Below, piece after piece: positions 1 to 7,616 of a stretch of DNA of 50,441 bases. This DNA is from Rhodocyclaceae bacterium (GTDB lineage Bacteria; Pseudomonadota; Gammaproteobacteria; Burkholderiales; Rhodocyclaceae). The stretch spans positions 1 through 50,441 of the forward strand of contig JACDZI010000017.1 in assembly GCA_013426785.1 (NCBI GenBank), in the 5' to 3' direction. Both the position numbers and the translations under genes were made by a program. Position 1 is the first letter of the stretch. Every line of letters begins with the position of its first letter. The notes below the pieces were generated by a model. The model ran no database searches and was not told where the DNA came from. It saw only the letters and a list, made by a program, of their open reading frames with translations.

Positions 1-21
1 GAGCAGCGCGCCTCGCTCTGA

Positions 22-44
22 AAAAGTCGGCGTTGGCGAGACGG
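22..44 (+). repeat. Dispersed 23 bp repeat, copy 1
   Basis: Four A followed by a core that matches the window consensus GTCGGCGCTGGCGGGACGG at 17 of 19 positions. It ends exactly where the first usable GTG of the YheT-like gene begins. The hydrolase frame stays open through it to the window edge, so the repeat could be either leader or coding DNA. Confidence 0.8.
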
Positions 45-1033
45 TGGTGACGGGCAGTCGAGACAGCTTGCTCCCCTATCGGGCGCCGCACTGGCTGCCC
101 GGCGGCCACGCCCAGACGATCTGGCCGTTGCTGCTCAGGGCCGCGTCGCCGGCCTACCGGCGCGAGCGCTGGGAGACCCCCGATGGCGACTTCATCGACC
201 TCGACTGGCGCGCTGCGCCGGCCGGCTCCCCCCTGGTGCTGCTGTTCCACGGCCTCGAAGGCAGCTCGGCGAGCCACTACGCGACCGCGCTGATGGCGGC
301 TTTGTCCGCCCGCGGCTGGGCGGGGGTGGTGGCGCATTTTCGAGGCTGCTCGGGTGAGCCGAACCGCCTGCCGCGCGCCTACCATTCGGGCGATGCGGCC
401 GAGATCGACTGGATCCTGCGCCGCCTGCGCGAGCGGCATCCCGGCCGGCCCCTGTACGTGGTCGGCGTGTCCCTGGGCGGCAACGCGCTGCTCAAATGGC
501 TCGGCGAGCAAGGGGAAGCCGCCGGGGCGGTCATCGATGCCGCCGCTGCGGTATCGGCGCCACTCGACCTCATGGTCAGCGGGCCCGCGCTCGGGCGCGG
601 TTTCAATCGCCTCTACACCTGGCGCTTCCTGCGGACCCTGAAGCCGAGCGCGGCGGAAAAGCTGGCGCGTTTCCCCGGCCTGTTCGACGGTGCCCGCCTG
701 GCGCGGGCGCGCAACCTGCACGATTTCGACGATGTGGTCACCGCGCCGCTGCACGGTTTTCACGACGTGGCCGACTACTGGCGGCGCGCCTCGTCCAAGC
801 CCTTCCTGTCAGGCATTCGCGTGCCGACCCTGGTGCTCAACGCCCGCAACGATCCCTTCCTGCCGGCGCATGCGCTGCCGCGCCCGGATCAGGTATCCGC
901 CTCAGTAACGCTGGAGCAACCACGGGAGGGCGGCCATGTCGGATTCGTCAGCGGGGCCTGGCCGGGACGGCTCGACTGGCTGCCGCAGCGCCTGCTGCGG
1001 TTCTTCGCATGCGCCGGGAATAATCATGATTAA
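44..1033 (+). CDS. YheT-family alpha/beta-hydrolase
   Basis: A 329-residue alpha/beta-hydrolase of the YheT/ABHD1-3 family (esterase-like, substrate unknown). The N-terminal block WLPGGHAQTIWP is characteristic of the family. The nucleophile elbow GVSLGGN puts Ser143 as nucleophile; Asp270 (NARNDPF) and His298 (GGHVGF) complete a plausible triad, and LFHGLEGS near residue 68 would form the oxyanion region. No signal peptide or membrane segment is seen, so it is probably cytoplasmic. The start is uncertain: GTG at 44 or 47 abuts a dispersed repeat, and the frame has no stop back to base 1, so the true start may lie outside the window. The family assignment is strong; the physiological role is unknown. 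Confidence 0.88.
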   Translation: MVTGSRDSLLPYRAPHWLPGGHAQTIWPLLLRAASPAYRRERWETPDGDFIDLDWRAAPAGSPLVLLFHGLEGSSASHYATALMAALSARGWAGVVAHFRGCSGEPNRLPRAYHSGDAAEIDWILRRLRERHPGRPLYVVGVSLGGNALLKWLGEQGEAAGAVIDAAAAVSAPLDLMVSGPALGRGFNRLYTWRFLRTLKPSAAEKLARFPGLFDGARLARARNLHDFDDVVTAPLHGFHDVADYWRRASSKPFLSGIRVPTLVLNARNDPFLPAHALPRPDQVSASVTLEQPREGGHVGFVSGAWPGRLDWLPQRLLRFFACAGNNHD

Positions 1034-1066
1034 ATCGCCGGGCACGACAACTTCAGGAGAGCGAAC

Positions 1067-1639
1067 ATGAGTGTGACCCTGCTGGTGATCCTCGGCATCG
1101 TGGTGGTGCTGGCCCTCTACGGCGTGACGACCTACAACCGCCTCGTGGCGATCAAGCATGCGGTCGACAAGGCGTGGGCCAACATCGACGTGCTGCTCAA
1201 GCAGCGGCATGACGAACTGCCCAAGCTGGTCGAGGTGTGCAAACAGTACAAGCAGTTCGAGCAGCAGACCCTGCAGCAGGTGGTCGAGGCGCGCTGCCGC
1301 GTGCAGGCGGCGCGCGAGACACAGGACATCGCGGCGCTCGGCGCGGCGGAGGGCATGCTGCGTGCCGGGCTGGGCCAGATCTTCGCGGTGGCCGAGGCTT
1401 ATCCCGAACTGCGTGCCAACGAGAGCTTCATGCAGTTGCAGGGGCGCATCAGCCAACTGGAGGATGCCATCGCCGACCGGCGCGAGTTCTACAACGAGTC
1501 GGTGAACATCAACAATGTGCGCATCGAGCAGTTTCCGGATTCGGTCATCGCCGGCATGTTCCGCTTCGATGCCAAGCCCCTGCTGAAGTTCAGTGCCACC
1601 CAGAAGAGTGACGTCGACCTGAAACAACTGTTTAGCTGA
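1067..1639 (+). CDS. LemA family protein
   Basis: A 190-residue LemA-family protein. One N-terminal membrane segment (about residues 3-22) is followed by a helical, coiled-coil-rich body. Conserved LemA landmarks are visible: YNRLVAIKHAVDKAWANID after the membrane segment, LRANESFMQLQ in the middle, and RREFYNESVNINNVRIEQFP near the C-terminus. The family function is not established; members are envelope proteins often paired with other membrane proteins. A GA-rich RBS (aggagag) precedes the ATG. The next gene, a GIDE-like membrane protein, starts 5 bp after this stop, so the two are almost certainly co-transcribed and may work together at the inner membrane. Confidence 0.9.
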   Translation: MSVTLLVILGIVVVLALYGVTTYNRLVAIKHAVDKAWANIDVLLKQRHDELPKLVEVCKQYKQFEQQTLQQVVEARCRVQAARETQDIAALGAAEGMLRAGLGQIFAVAEAYPELRANESFMQLQGRISQLEDAIADRREFYNESVNINNVRIEQFPDSVIAGMFRFDAKPLLKFSATQKSDVDLKQLFS

Positions 1640-1643
1640 GGCC

Positions 1644-2534
1644 ATGCTGGTCCGCCTGCGCCACGGCTACCGCCAGTGGCTCGTCTCCGGCGGTTACCTG
1701 CTGCTGGTCTTCGTTGGCGCCCAGATCGACGATCCGCTGGGCTGGCGTTGGTGCGCCGTCGCCATCGCCCTGCTGGCACTGGTCGCCTGGGTGATGACCC
1801 TGCGCCGCGCGCGGGTGGTGGCCGACACGCCGACCTCCGCGATCGCTTCGGCAGCGCAGGGCTATGTCGAACTGCTCGGCAGCGGCGTGGCGCTGGCCGG
1901 CACGCCCCTCATGACGCCGCTGCGGCCGATGCCCTGCCTGTGGTATCGCTACCGGGTGGAGCGCAAGCAGGACGACAAGTGGGTCACGGAAAGCAGCGGT
2001 GAGTCGACCGACTCCTTCCTGATCGACGACGGCAGCGGCCAGTGCGTGGTCGATCCCGAAGGCGCCGAGATCCTGCCGCGCGACAAGCAAACCTGGACCG
2101 AGGGCGATTACCGCTACACGCAGGCGACCCTGGTGGCCGGCGAGCCGATCTACGTGCTGGGCAATTTCCGCACCTGGGGTGGCGACAACCTGGTCCTCGA
2201 TACGGACGAAGACGTCAAGTTCCTGCTGGCCGAATGGAAGAAGGACATGCCCAAGCTGCTGGAACGTTACGACCTCGATGGTGACGGCAGCCTCGACATG
2301 CGCGAATGGCAACTGGCCCGCTCGCAGGCGCGCCGCGATGTCGCGCGCAACCATCGCGAACTGCGGGCGGCGCCCGACACGCACATGATCGGATTGCCGG
2401 AAGCCGGGCGCCTGTTCCTGATTTCCTCGCTGCCGCCGGAAAAGCTTGAACGCTATTACCTGCGCTGGGCCTTCGCCCACGTCACCATCTTCATCGGCGC
2501 GCTGGCGGGCTTCGCCTGGCTACGGCAGTTCTGA
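1644..2534 (+). CDS. Membrane protein, GIDE-like region with EF-hand
   Basis: A 296-residue protein with two membrane segments near the N-terminus (roughly residues 14-28 and 35-52) and one at the C-terminus (about 272-292). The stretch from about 70 to 200 (the block LRPMPCLWYRYRVERK, then FLIDDGSGQCVVDPEGAEI, then GEPIYVLGNF) matches the organisation of GIDE domains, known from the eukaryotic mitochondrial E3 ligase MUL1 and from bacterial LemA neighbours. There is no RING finger here. A canonical 12-residue EF-hand loop, DLDGDGSLDMRE, sits at about residues 210-221 with Asp at positions 1, 3, 5 and 9 and Glu at 12, so calcium binding is likely. The gene is coupled to lemA. The role is unknown; a membrane-stress or envelope function is only inference. 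Confidence 0.75.
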   Translation: MLVRLRHGYRQWLVSGGYLLLVFVGAQIDDPLGWRWCAVAIALLALVAWVMTLRRARVVADTPTSAIASAAQGYVELLGSGVALAGTPLMTPLRPMPCLWYRYRVERKQDDKWVTESSGESTDSFLIDDGSGQCVVDPEGAEILPRDKQTWTEGDYRYTQATLVAGEPIYVLGNFRTWGGDNLVLDTDEDVKFLLAEWKKDMPKLLERYDLDGDGSLDMREWQLARSQARRDVARNHRELRAAPDTHMIGLPEAGRLFLISSLPPEKLERYYLRWAFAHVTIFIGALAGFAWLRQF

Positions 2535-2559
2535 CCCCGTAGTCGTGGCTCAATCTGCA

Positions 2560-2582
2560 TAAAGTCGGCTCTGGCAGGACGG
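2560..2582 (+). repeat. Dispersed 23 bp repeat, copy 2
   Basis: Core GTCGGCTCTGGCAGGACGG, 17/19 to consensus. It shares the CTCTGG variant only with the copy at 3078. It lies 25 bp after the stop of the GIDE-like gene and on the left side of the restriction-enzyme fragment. Confidence 0.85.
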
Positions 2583-2605
2583 CGGGAGTCGGCCATCAAG
2601 AGACA

Positions 2606-2938
2606 GTGGCGCTCAAAATCCGACTGAGTGCTTCAGACTGGTTGCTGCCGTTGAGGATTTGCCGTTATCGGGCCGGTCTGGGCGAGCTGAAAGGTGGCAT
2701 TGACCCGGCCGGGGCTGACGAGCATTGGAAAACAGCAAGTACAGCGCTTCGGCGAATTAGAGAGTCCTTTGCGGCTAAAGGAAATCCAGTCCATACGTTT
2801 TTTGTCGGTGCCGCAATTGAAGCGAGTATGGCGAGGGAGATTTTTGCCCAATGCGAGAGTGGAGAATTGGGCTCGGCTGCCAATCTTACGAACCAAGACC
2901 AATTAGCGGAATTATGTGCTTGGCTCATTGATTTGTGA
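2606..2938 (+). pseudogene. AvaI/BsoBI-like restriction endonuclease, C-terminal fragment
   Basis: A 110-codon open stretch whose last ~85 codons look like the C-terminal end of a type II restriction endonuclease of the AvaI/BsoBI family. The key motif is GELKGGIDPAGADEHWKT: the E-L-K triplet corresponds to the second half of the PD-(D/E)xK active site, followed later by HTFFVGAAIEASMA and a Trp-containing end. Whole enzymes of this family are about 300 residues; the N-terminal half, with the first catalytic Asp, and any partner methyltransferase are absent. The first ~25 codons do not resemble the family. The DNA is clearly more AT-rich than the flanking genes, a sign of transfer. The fragment lies between two matching dispersed repeats. 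The family call is from memory of the motif, so it is moderately sure. Confidence 0.6.
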
Positions 2939-3077
2939 TTTGAATACAGGCCGACCGGCCGGTTTTTGCCCGCAACTGCCTGATGGCTTGCTGATCCGAC
3001 GGTCCGCAATCGCTGCACTGCCGACGTTGCAGGGAAAAACCCGAACGGCTGTTGAGGGTCGGTAGTCGTCTTCCGAG

Positions 3078-3100
3078 AAAAGTCGGCTCTGGTAGGACGG
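3078..3100 (+). repeat. Dispersed 23 bp repeat, copy 3
   Basis: Core GTCGGCTCTGGTAGGACGG, 16/19 to consensus and 18/19 to the copy at 2560, in the same orientation. It lies 14 bp beyond the dnaE stop, on the right side of the restriction-enzyme fragment. Confidence 0.85.
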
Positions 3101-3114
3101 CATTCGCGGCTGGA

Positions 3115-6100
3115 TCAGCCGTAGATCACGCGCACGTTGGCGGGCGTCAGCCAGTCGTGTAATTCGGCGATCAGCGCATCTTCGAGACGCACGCGCCAGG
3201 TGTCGGGCAGTGTGAGTTCGGTTTCGGCTTCGGCATTCCGGTAGCAGATGCGCACCGGGCAGGCATTTTCCGTCGATCGGTAAGGTGACAGCAGGCTGCG
3301 CAAGTGGTTGGCGCTGGCGGCGCTGGTGTTGCCGTTCAGCGCCAGCTTGAGCACCCGGGCATAGCGCCCGCGCGCTTCGGCGAGCGTCATCAGCTTGTCG
3401 GCCGAGACGCGCAGCCCGCCGCTGTAATCGTCGCGCTGCACCTTGCCCTCGACCACCAGCAGTTCGTCTTCCTTGATCTTGCCGCGCTGGGCGTCCCACA
3501 GCTCGTTGAAGATCGATACTTCGACTTGCGCCGAGGCATCGTCGAGCATGACGATGGCCATCTTGCCGCGGCGGGTCATCTGCGTGCGTACGCCGAGGAC
3601 GATGCCGGCGAGCAGGGTCGGTTCCCGCTGCGGCTCCAGTTCGCCAAGGCGCCGTCTCACGAAAGCCGAGATTTCCCCGGCGCAGGCATTGAACGGATGG
3701 CCGGAGAGGAAGAAGCCGAGCGCCTGCTTCTCGTTGAGCAGTTGCTCGCGCTCGCTCCAGCGCGGCACGTCGAGGTAATGGGTTTGCGTGTCCACTGGCG
3801 CATCGGGTAGGTCGAACAGTCCGCCCTGGTGGGCGTTGCGTTCGGCCTGTTCCGCCGCTTCCAGGGCGCGGCTGGCCGAGGCCAGCAACTTGGCCCGATG
3901 GTTGTCGAGGCTGTCGAAGGCGCCGGCGCGGATCAGCGCCTCGATGACGCGGCGGTTGACGACGCGCTTGTCGATGCGCCGGCAGAAATCGAACAGGTCG
4001 GTAAAGGGGCCACTTTCGCGTGCCTTGAGGATGGCGCCGAGCGCGGATTCGCCGGTGCCCTTGATCGCGCCGAGGCCATAGCGGATGGTACGGCCGTCGA
4101 CCGGCCGGAAGCGCACGGTGCCGGTGTTGATGTCGGGCGGCAGGAAGGCGATGCCATTCTCTTTCGCGTCGTTGAAAAAGAACTGGACCTTGTCGGTGTC
4201 GGCCATTTCCGACGACAGCGTGGCGGCCATGAAGGCGGCCGGGTGGTGGCACTTGAGCCAGGCGGTGTGGTAGGCGACCAGCGAGTAGGCGGCGGCGTGC
4301 GACTTGTTGAAGCCGTAGCCGGCGAACTTCTCCATGGTGTCGAAGATCTCGTTCGCCTTCGCTTCGTTGATGGCGTTTTCCGCTGCGCCCTTGACGAAGA
4401 TCTGGCGCTGCAGTGCCATCTCCTCCGGCTTCTTCTTGCCCATCGCCCGGCGCAGCAGGTCGGCGCCGCCGAGCGAGTAGTTGGCGGCTACCTGCGCCGT
4501 CTGCATCACCTGTTCCTGGTACACCATGATGCCGTAGGTGTTGGTCAGCACCTTTTCGAGGCTGGGATGCGGATAGAGCACGCGCTCGCGGCCGTGCTTG
4601 CGGGCGATGAAGCTGGGGATGAAGTCCATCGGGCCGGGTCGGTAGAGCGCGTTCAGGGCGATCAGGTCTTCCAGGCAATCGGGCCGCGCCTGCACCAGCG
4701 TGTCCTTCATGCCGCGCGATTCGAACTGGAATACCGCCGTGGTGTTGGCCGTCTTGAAGACGTTTTCGTAGGTGTCCTTGTCGTCGAGCGGCAGGTCGTC
4801 GAGGCGAATGTCGACGCCTTCCACCTTCTTCACGAAATCCACCGCTTCGGCCAGGATCGTCAGCGTGCGCAGGCCGAGGAAGTCGAACTTCACCAGCCCG
4901 GCTTTTTCAACGTCGTCCTTGTCGAACTGGCTGACCGTTATGACACGTTCGGCGCCGCCATCGGTCGCATAGAGCGGGCAGAAGTCGGTGAGTTTGCCTG
5001 GTGCGATCAGCACGCCGCCGGCGTGCATGCCGACGTTGCGCGTCAGGCCTTCAAGCTTCTCGGCCAGCGTCCACAGTTCGCGCAAGCCTTCCTCCTGCGC
5101 CAACCGCTCGTTGATCGCCGGTTCCTTCTCGCGCGCGTCTTTGAGCGTGATGCCCAGTTCATTGGGGATTTGTTTGGCGAATTGGTCGACGAAGTTGAAG
5201 CCGAGGTCGAGCACGCGACCGACATCGCGGATGACCGCCTTCGCCGCCATGGTGCCGAAGGTGACGATCTGCGAGACGGCGTGCTGGCCGTAGTGCTGGC
5301 GCACGTACTCGATCACCCGGTCGCGGCCTTCCTGGCAGAAGTCGATGTCGAAGTCGGGCATCGACACGCGCTCGGGGTTGAGGAAGCGTTCGAACAGCAG
5401 GTCGTAACGCAGCGGGTCGAGGTCGGTGATGCCGAGGCTGTAGGCCACGAGGGAGCCGGCACCTGAGCCGCGCCCCGGTCCGACGGGAACGGGAGGAACA
5501 GCTTTGTGTTTGCCCCAGTTGATGAAGTCGGCGACGATCAGGAAGTAGCCGGGGAAGCCCATCTGGATGATGGTCTGGATCTCGAAGTCGAGCCGCTCGC
5601 CGTACTGCGGGCGCCGACTTTCCCGCTCGGCCGGGTCGGGGTAGAGGTGGGCGAGGCGCTTCGCCAGCCCGGCCTTGGCCTGCTCGGCCAGCAGGTCATT
5701 GATGGTCATGCCCGGTGGGGTGGGGAACTCCGGCAGACGGCTCTTGCCGAGTTCGACGCTCAGGTTACAGCGCTGGGCGATGGCGATACTGTTGGCCAGC
5801 ACATCAGGCAGGTCGGCGAACAGTTCGGTCATTTCCGCCTGCGTCTTGAAGTATTGCGCCTCCGTGTACAGCTGCGGCCGGCGCTTGTCGCCCAGCACAT
5901 AGCCCTCCGCGATGCACACCCGCGCCTCATGGGCGCGGAAATCGTCGGCATCGAGGAACTGCACCGGATGCGTGGCAACGACCGGCAAGTCGAGGCTTGA
6001 TGCCAGTTGCAGGGTCGCGGCAATCAGGCGTTCTTGCGCGGGGTGATTGGCCTCGCCGTTGGGTCGCTGGATTTCGAGATAGAAATTGCCGGGAAACAGG

Positions 6101-6594
6101 GTGGCCCAGTCTTGCGCGGCGGCGGCGGCTTTCTCGGCCTTGTCGGCGATAAGCCACTGGCCCACGTCGCCCAGTTGTGCGCCGGACAGCGCGATCAAGC
6201 CGGTGTTATCGCCGGCGACTAAAGCTTCGCGCGGAATTTCGGCCCGTCCATGGCGGCGCGGACGCAGATAGGCGGTCGACAGCAGTTCGCACAGACGCAG
6301 GTAGCCACCGCGATCCTTCGTCAGCAGCAGCAGCCGTGTGGTCGCCTCGCGGCCGGGATCGAGGGCATGGTCTTCGGCGATCCAGACATCGGCACCGATG
6401 ATCGGCTTGATGCCCGCGCCGCGTGCCGCCGTATAGAACTTGACCATACCGAACAGGTTGGCGAGGTCGGTGAGCGCGAGGGCGGGCATTTGATCTGCCG
6501 CCGCCCGTGCCACGGCATCATCGAGGCGGGTCAGGCCGTCGGTGATCGAGTATTCGCTGTGGAGACGGAGATGGACAAAGCAGGGGAGGGACAT
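3115..6594 (-). CDS. dnaE: DNA polymerase III subunit alpha
   Basis: The replicative polymerase alpha subunit, 1159 residues, the usual DnaE1 length. The N-terminal PHP domain starts with HLRLHSEYS. The C-family polymerase core is shown by the block GPGRGSGAGSLVAY and by PDFDIDFCQEGRDRVI at about residues 400-420, which carries two of the catalytic aspartates. The C-terminal part holds the OB-fold region (LLAGIVLGVRTQMTRRGKMA). It follows the MBL-fold gene by 24 bp on the same strand and may be transcribed with it. A degenerate copy of the window's dispersed repeat falls inside the coding sequence at 5600-5622, where the protein reads RESRRPQYGERL, an alignment-neutral stretch. The gene looks intact. 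Confidence 0.97.
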   Translation of the reverse strand: MSLPCFVHLRLHSEYSITDGLTRLDDAVARAAADQMPALALTDLANLFGMVKFYTAARGAGIKPIIGADVWIAEDHALDPGREATTRLLLLTKDRGGYLRLCELLSTAYLRPRRHGRAEIPREALVAGDNTGLIALSGAQLGDVGQWLIADKAEKAAAAAQDWATLFPGNFYLEIQRPNGEANHPAQERLIAATLQLASSLDLPVVATHPVQFLDADDFRAHEARVCIAEGYVLGDKRRPQLYTEAQYFKTQAEMTELFADLPDVLANSIAIAQRCNLSVELGKSRLPEFPTPPGMTINDLLAEQAKAGLAKRLAHLYPDPAERESRRPQYGERLDFEIQTIIQMGFPGYFLIVADFINWGKHKAVPPVPVGPGRGSGAGSLVAYSLGITDLDPLRYDLLFERFLNPERVSMPDFDIDFCQEGRDRVIEYVRQHYGQHAVSQIVTFGTMAAKAVIRDVGRVLDLGFNFVDQFAKQIPNELGITLKDAREKEPAINERLAQEEGLRELWTLAEKLEGLTRNVGMHAGGVLIAPGKLTDFCPLYATDGGAERVITVSQFDKDDVEKAGLVKFDFLGLRTLTILAEAVDFVKKVEGVDIRLDDLPLDDKDTYENVFKTANTTAVFQFESRGMKDTLVQARPDCLEDLIALNALYRPGPMDFIPSFIARKHGRERVLYPHPSLEKVLTNTYGIMVYQEQVMQTAQVAANYSLGGADLLRRAMGKKKPEEMALQRQIFVKGAAENAINEAKANEIFDTMEKFAGYGFNKSHAAAYSLVAYHTAWLKCHHPAAFMAATLSSEMADTDKVQFFFNDAKENGIAFLPPDINTGTVRFRPVDGRTIRYGLGAIKGTGESALGAILKARESGPFTDLFDFCRRIDKRVVNRRVIEALIRAGAFDSLDNHRAKLLASASRALEAAEQAERNAHQGGLFDLPDAPVDTQTHYLDVPRWSEREQLLNEKQALGFFLSGHPFNACAGEISAFVRRRLGELEPQREPTLLAGIVLGVRTQMTRRGKMAIVMLDDASAQVEVSIFNELWDAQRGKIKEDELLVVEGKVQRDDYSGGLRVSADKLMTLAEARGRYARVLKLALNGNTSAASANHLRSLLSPYRSTENACPVRICYRNAEAETELTLPDTWRVRLEDALIAELHDWLTPANVRVIYG
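5600..5622 (-). repeat. Degenerate dispersed-repeat match inside dnaE
   Basis: On the minus strand the core is 15/19 to consensus (GTCGGCGCCCGCAGTACGG) and is preceded by GAAA. It is the weakest member and could be chance, but it sits in a variable stretch of dnaE and keeps both conserved ends of the element. Confidence 0.4.
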
Positions 6595-6618
6595 CGCGGA
6601 CGATTTTACCCCTGCGAT

Positions 6619-7569
6619 TTACCCCCGCGCCCAGATCAGCAAGCCTTGCGCGTCGAGGTCGATATCCATGGCCCAGAGCTTGAGGATTTCCGCCTCAGGC
6701 AGCGTACTGCCGTGGGCGCGCACTTCGCTGACGAGGTAGCTGGCGAGCCTGTCCTTGATGATGGGCAGGGCATCGCCACCGTTGGCGTCGGCCAGGGATT
6801 GCTTGGCCAGCCGCACGCATTCGTCGAGGCGGTGCAGCATCTGCTCGGCCAGCGGGCGCGGCGGCGCGAGGCGGCTGAAGTGGGTGAGGTAGACCGCCTC
6901 GGGTCCCAGCGCCATCATGTGCTCGACGCTATCGCGCCAGTCCACCGGATCGAACTGGGAAGGCGTCGGGCAGGGGAAAACAAAGGGCCGCCCATCCGGG
7001 CTGTCGCATTCGCGATACGCAATGCCAAACGTATCGCCGGTGAAGATGCCGTTGGCCGCGCGGTCGTGGATGAAGACGTGGTGCTTGGCATGGCCGGGGC
7101 AGTCGTAAAACGCCAATTCGCGCTTGCCCAAATGCAGCACCATGCCATCGGTTGTCTCAATGACCTGCTCCGCCGGCACCGGGATCAGTTCACCGTAAAG
7201 GGTCCTTGCGGTTTCGCGGCCATAGACTTCTTCGGTGGCCGCCATCAGCTTGGTCGGGTCGATCATGTGGCGGGCGCCGCGCGGATGGACGACGAAGCGT
7301 GCGTTCGGGAAGGCCTGCATGTAGGCGCCGGAGCCGCCGGCATGGTCGAGGTGGATGTGCGTGACGATCACGTAGTCGACGGATTCTGCCGTCAGGCCGA
7401 GTTCGGCCAGCGCCTGTTGCGCGCGCGGCAGGCTGGCGTTGCTGCCGTTGTCGACGAAAGCGGCATGGCCGTCATCGACGATCAGGTGCACGGCGGCGAG
7501 TTGGTGGCGCACATAGCCGGCATCGAAGGCGTAGATGCCGTTGCGGTAATCGATCAGCTTGAATTCCAT
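6619..7569 (-). CDS. MBL-fold metallo-hydrolase
   Basis: A 316-residue metallo-beta-lactamase-fold hydrolase. The metal site motif HIHLDHAGG begins at His71 (His71, His73, Asp75, His76); a later His (CPGHAKHH, about residue 160), an Asp in FTGDTFG and a His in YLTHFSR supply the other ligands of a dinuclear centre. There is no signal peptide, so it is cytoplasmic. The C-terminal third (after about residue 230) is helical. Substrate is not evident; the family includes glyoxalase II-like and lactonase-like enzymes. It lies between soxB and dnaE on the same strand, separated from soxB by 47 bp that contain a dispersed repeat, so a link to sulfur oxidation is possible but unproven. Confidence 0.88.
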   Translation of the reverse strand: MEFKLIDYRNGIYAFDAGYVRHQLAAVHLIVDDGHAAFVDNGSNASLPRAQQALAELGLTAESVDYVIVTHIHLDHAGGSGAYMQAFPNARFVVHPRGARHMIDPTKLMAATEEVYGRETARTLYGELIPVPAEQVIETTDGMVLHLGKRELAFYDCPGHAKHHVFIHDRAANGIFTGDTFGIAYRECDSPDGRPFVFPCPTPSQFDPVDWRDSVEHMMALGPEAVYLTHFSRLAPPRPLAEQMLHRLDECVRLAKQSLADANGGDALPIIKDRLASYLVSEVRAHGSTLPEAEILKLWAMDIDLDAQGLLIWARG

Positions 7570-7576
7570 GATGATG

Positions 7577-7599
7577 AAAAGTCGGCAGTGGCGGGACGG
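7577..7599 (+). repeat. Dispersed 23 bp repeat, copy 4
   Basis: AAAA followed by GTCGGCAGTGGCGGGACGG, 17/19 to consensus, in the 47 bp gap between the soxB stop and the start of the MBL-fold gene, antisense to both. Confidence 0.85.
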
Positions 7600-7616
7600 C
7601 GATTATGCCAGCCCGG

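Noticed and set aside
3829-5466. A 545-codon open frame opposite dnaE, and a 535-codon one opposite ileS (21787-23394)
   Set aside because: These are long only because the GC-rich real genes leave few stops on the opposite strand; the products have low complexity, no family motifs and no RBS.
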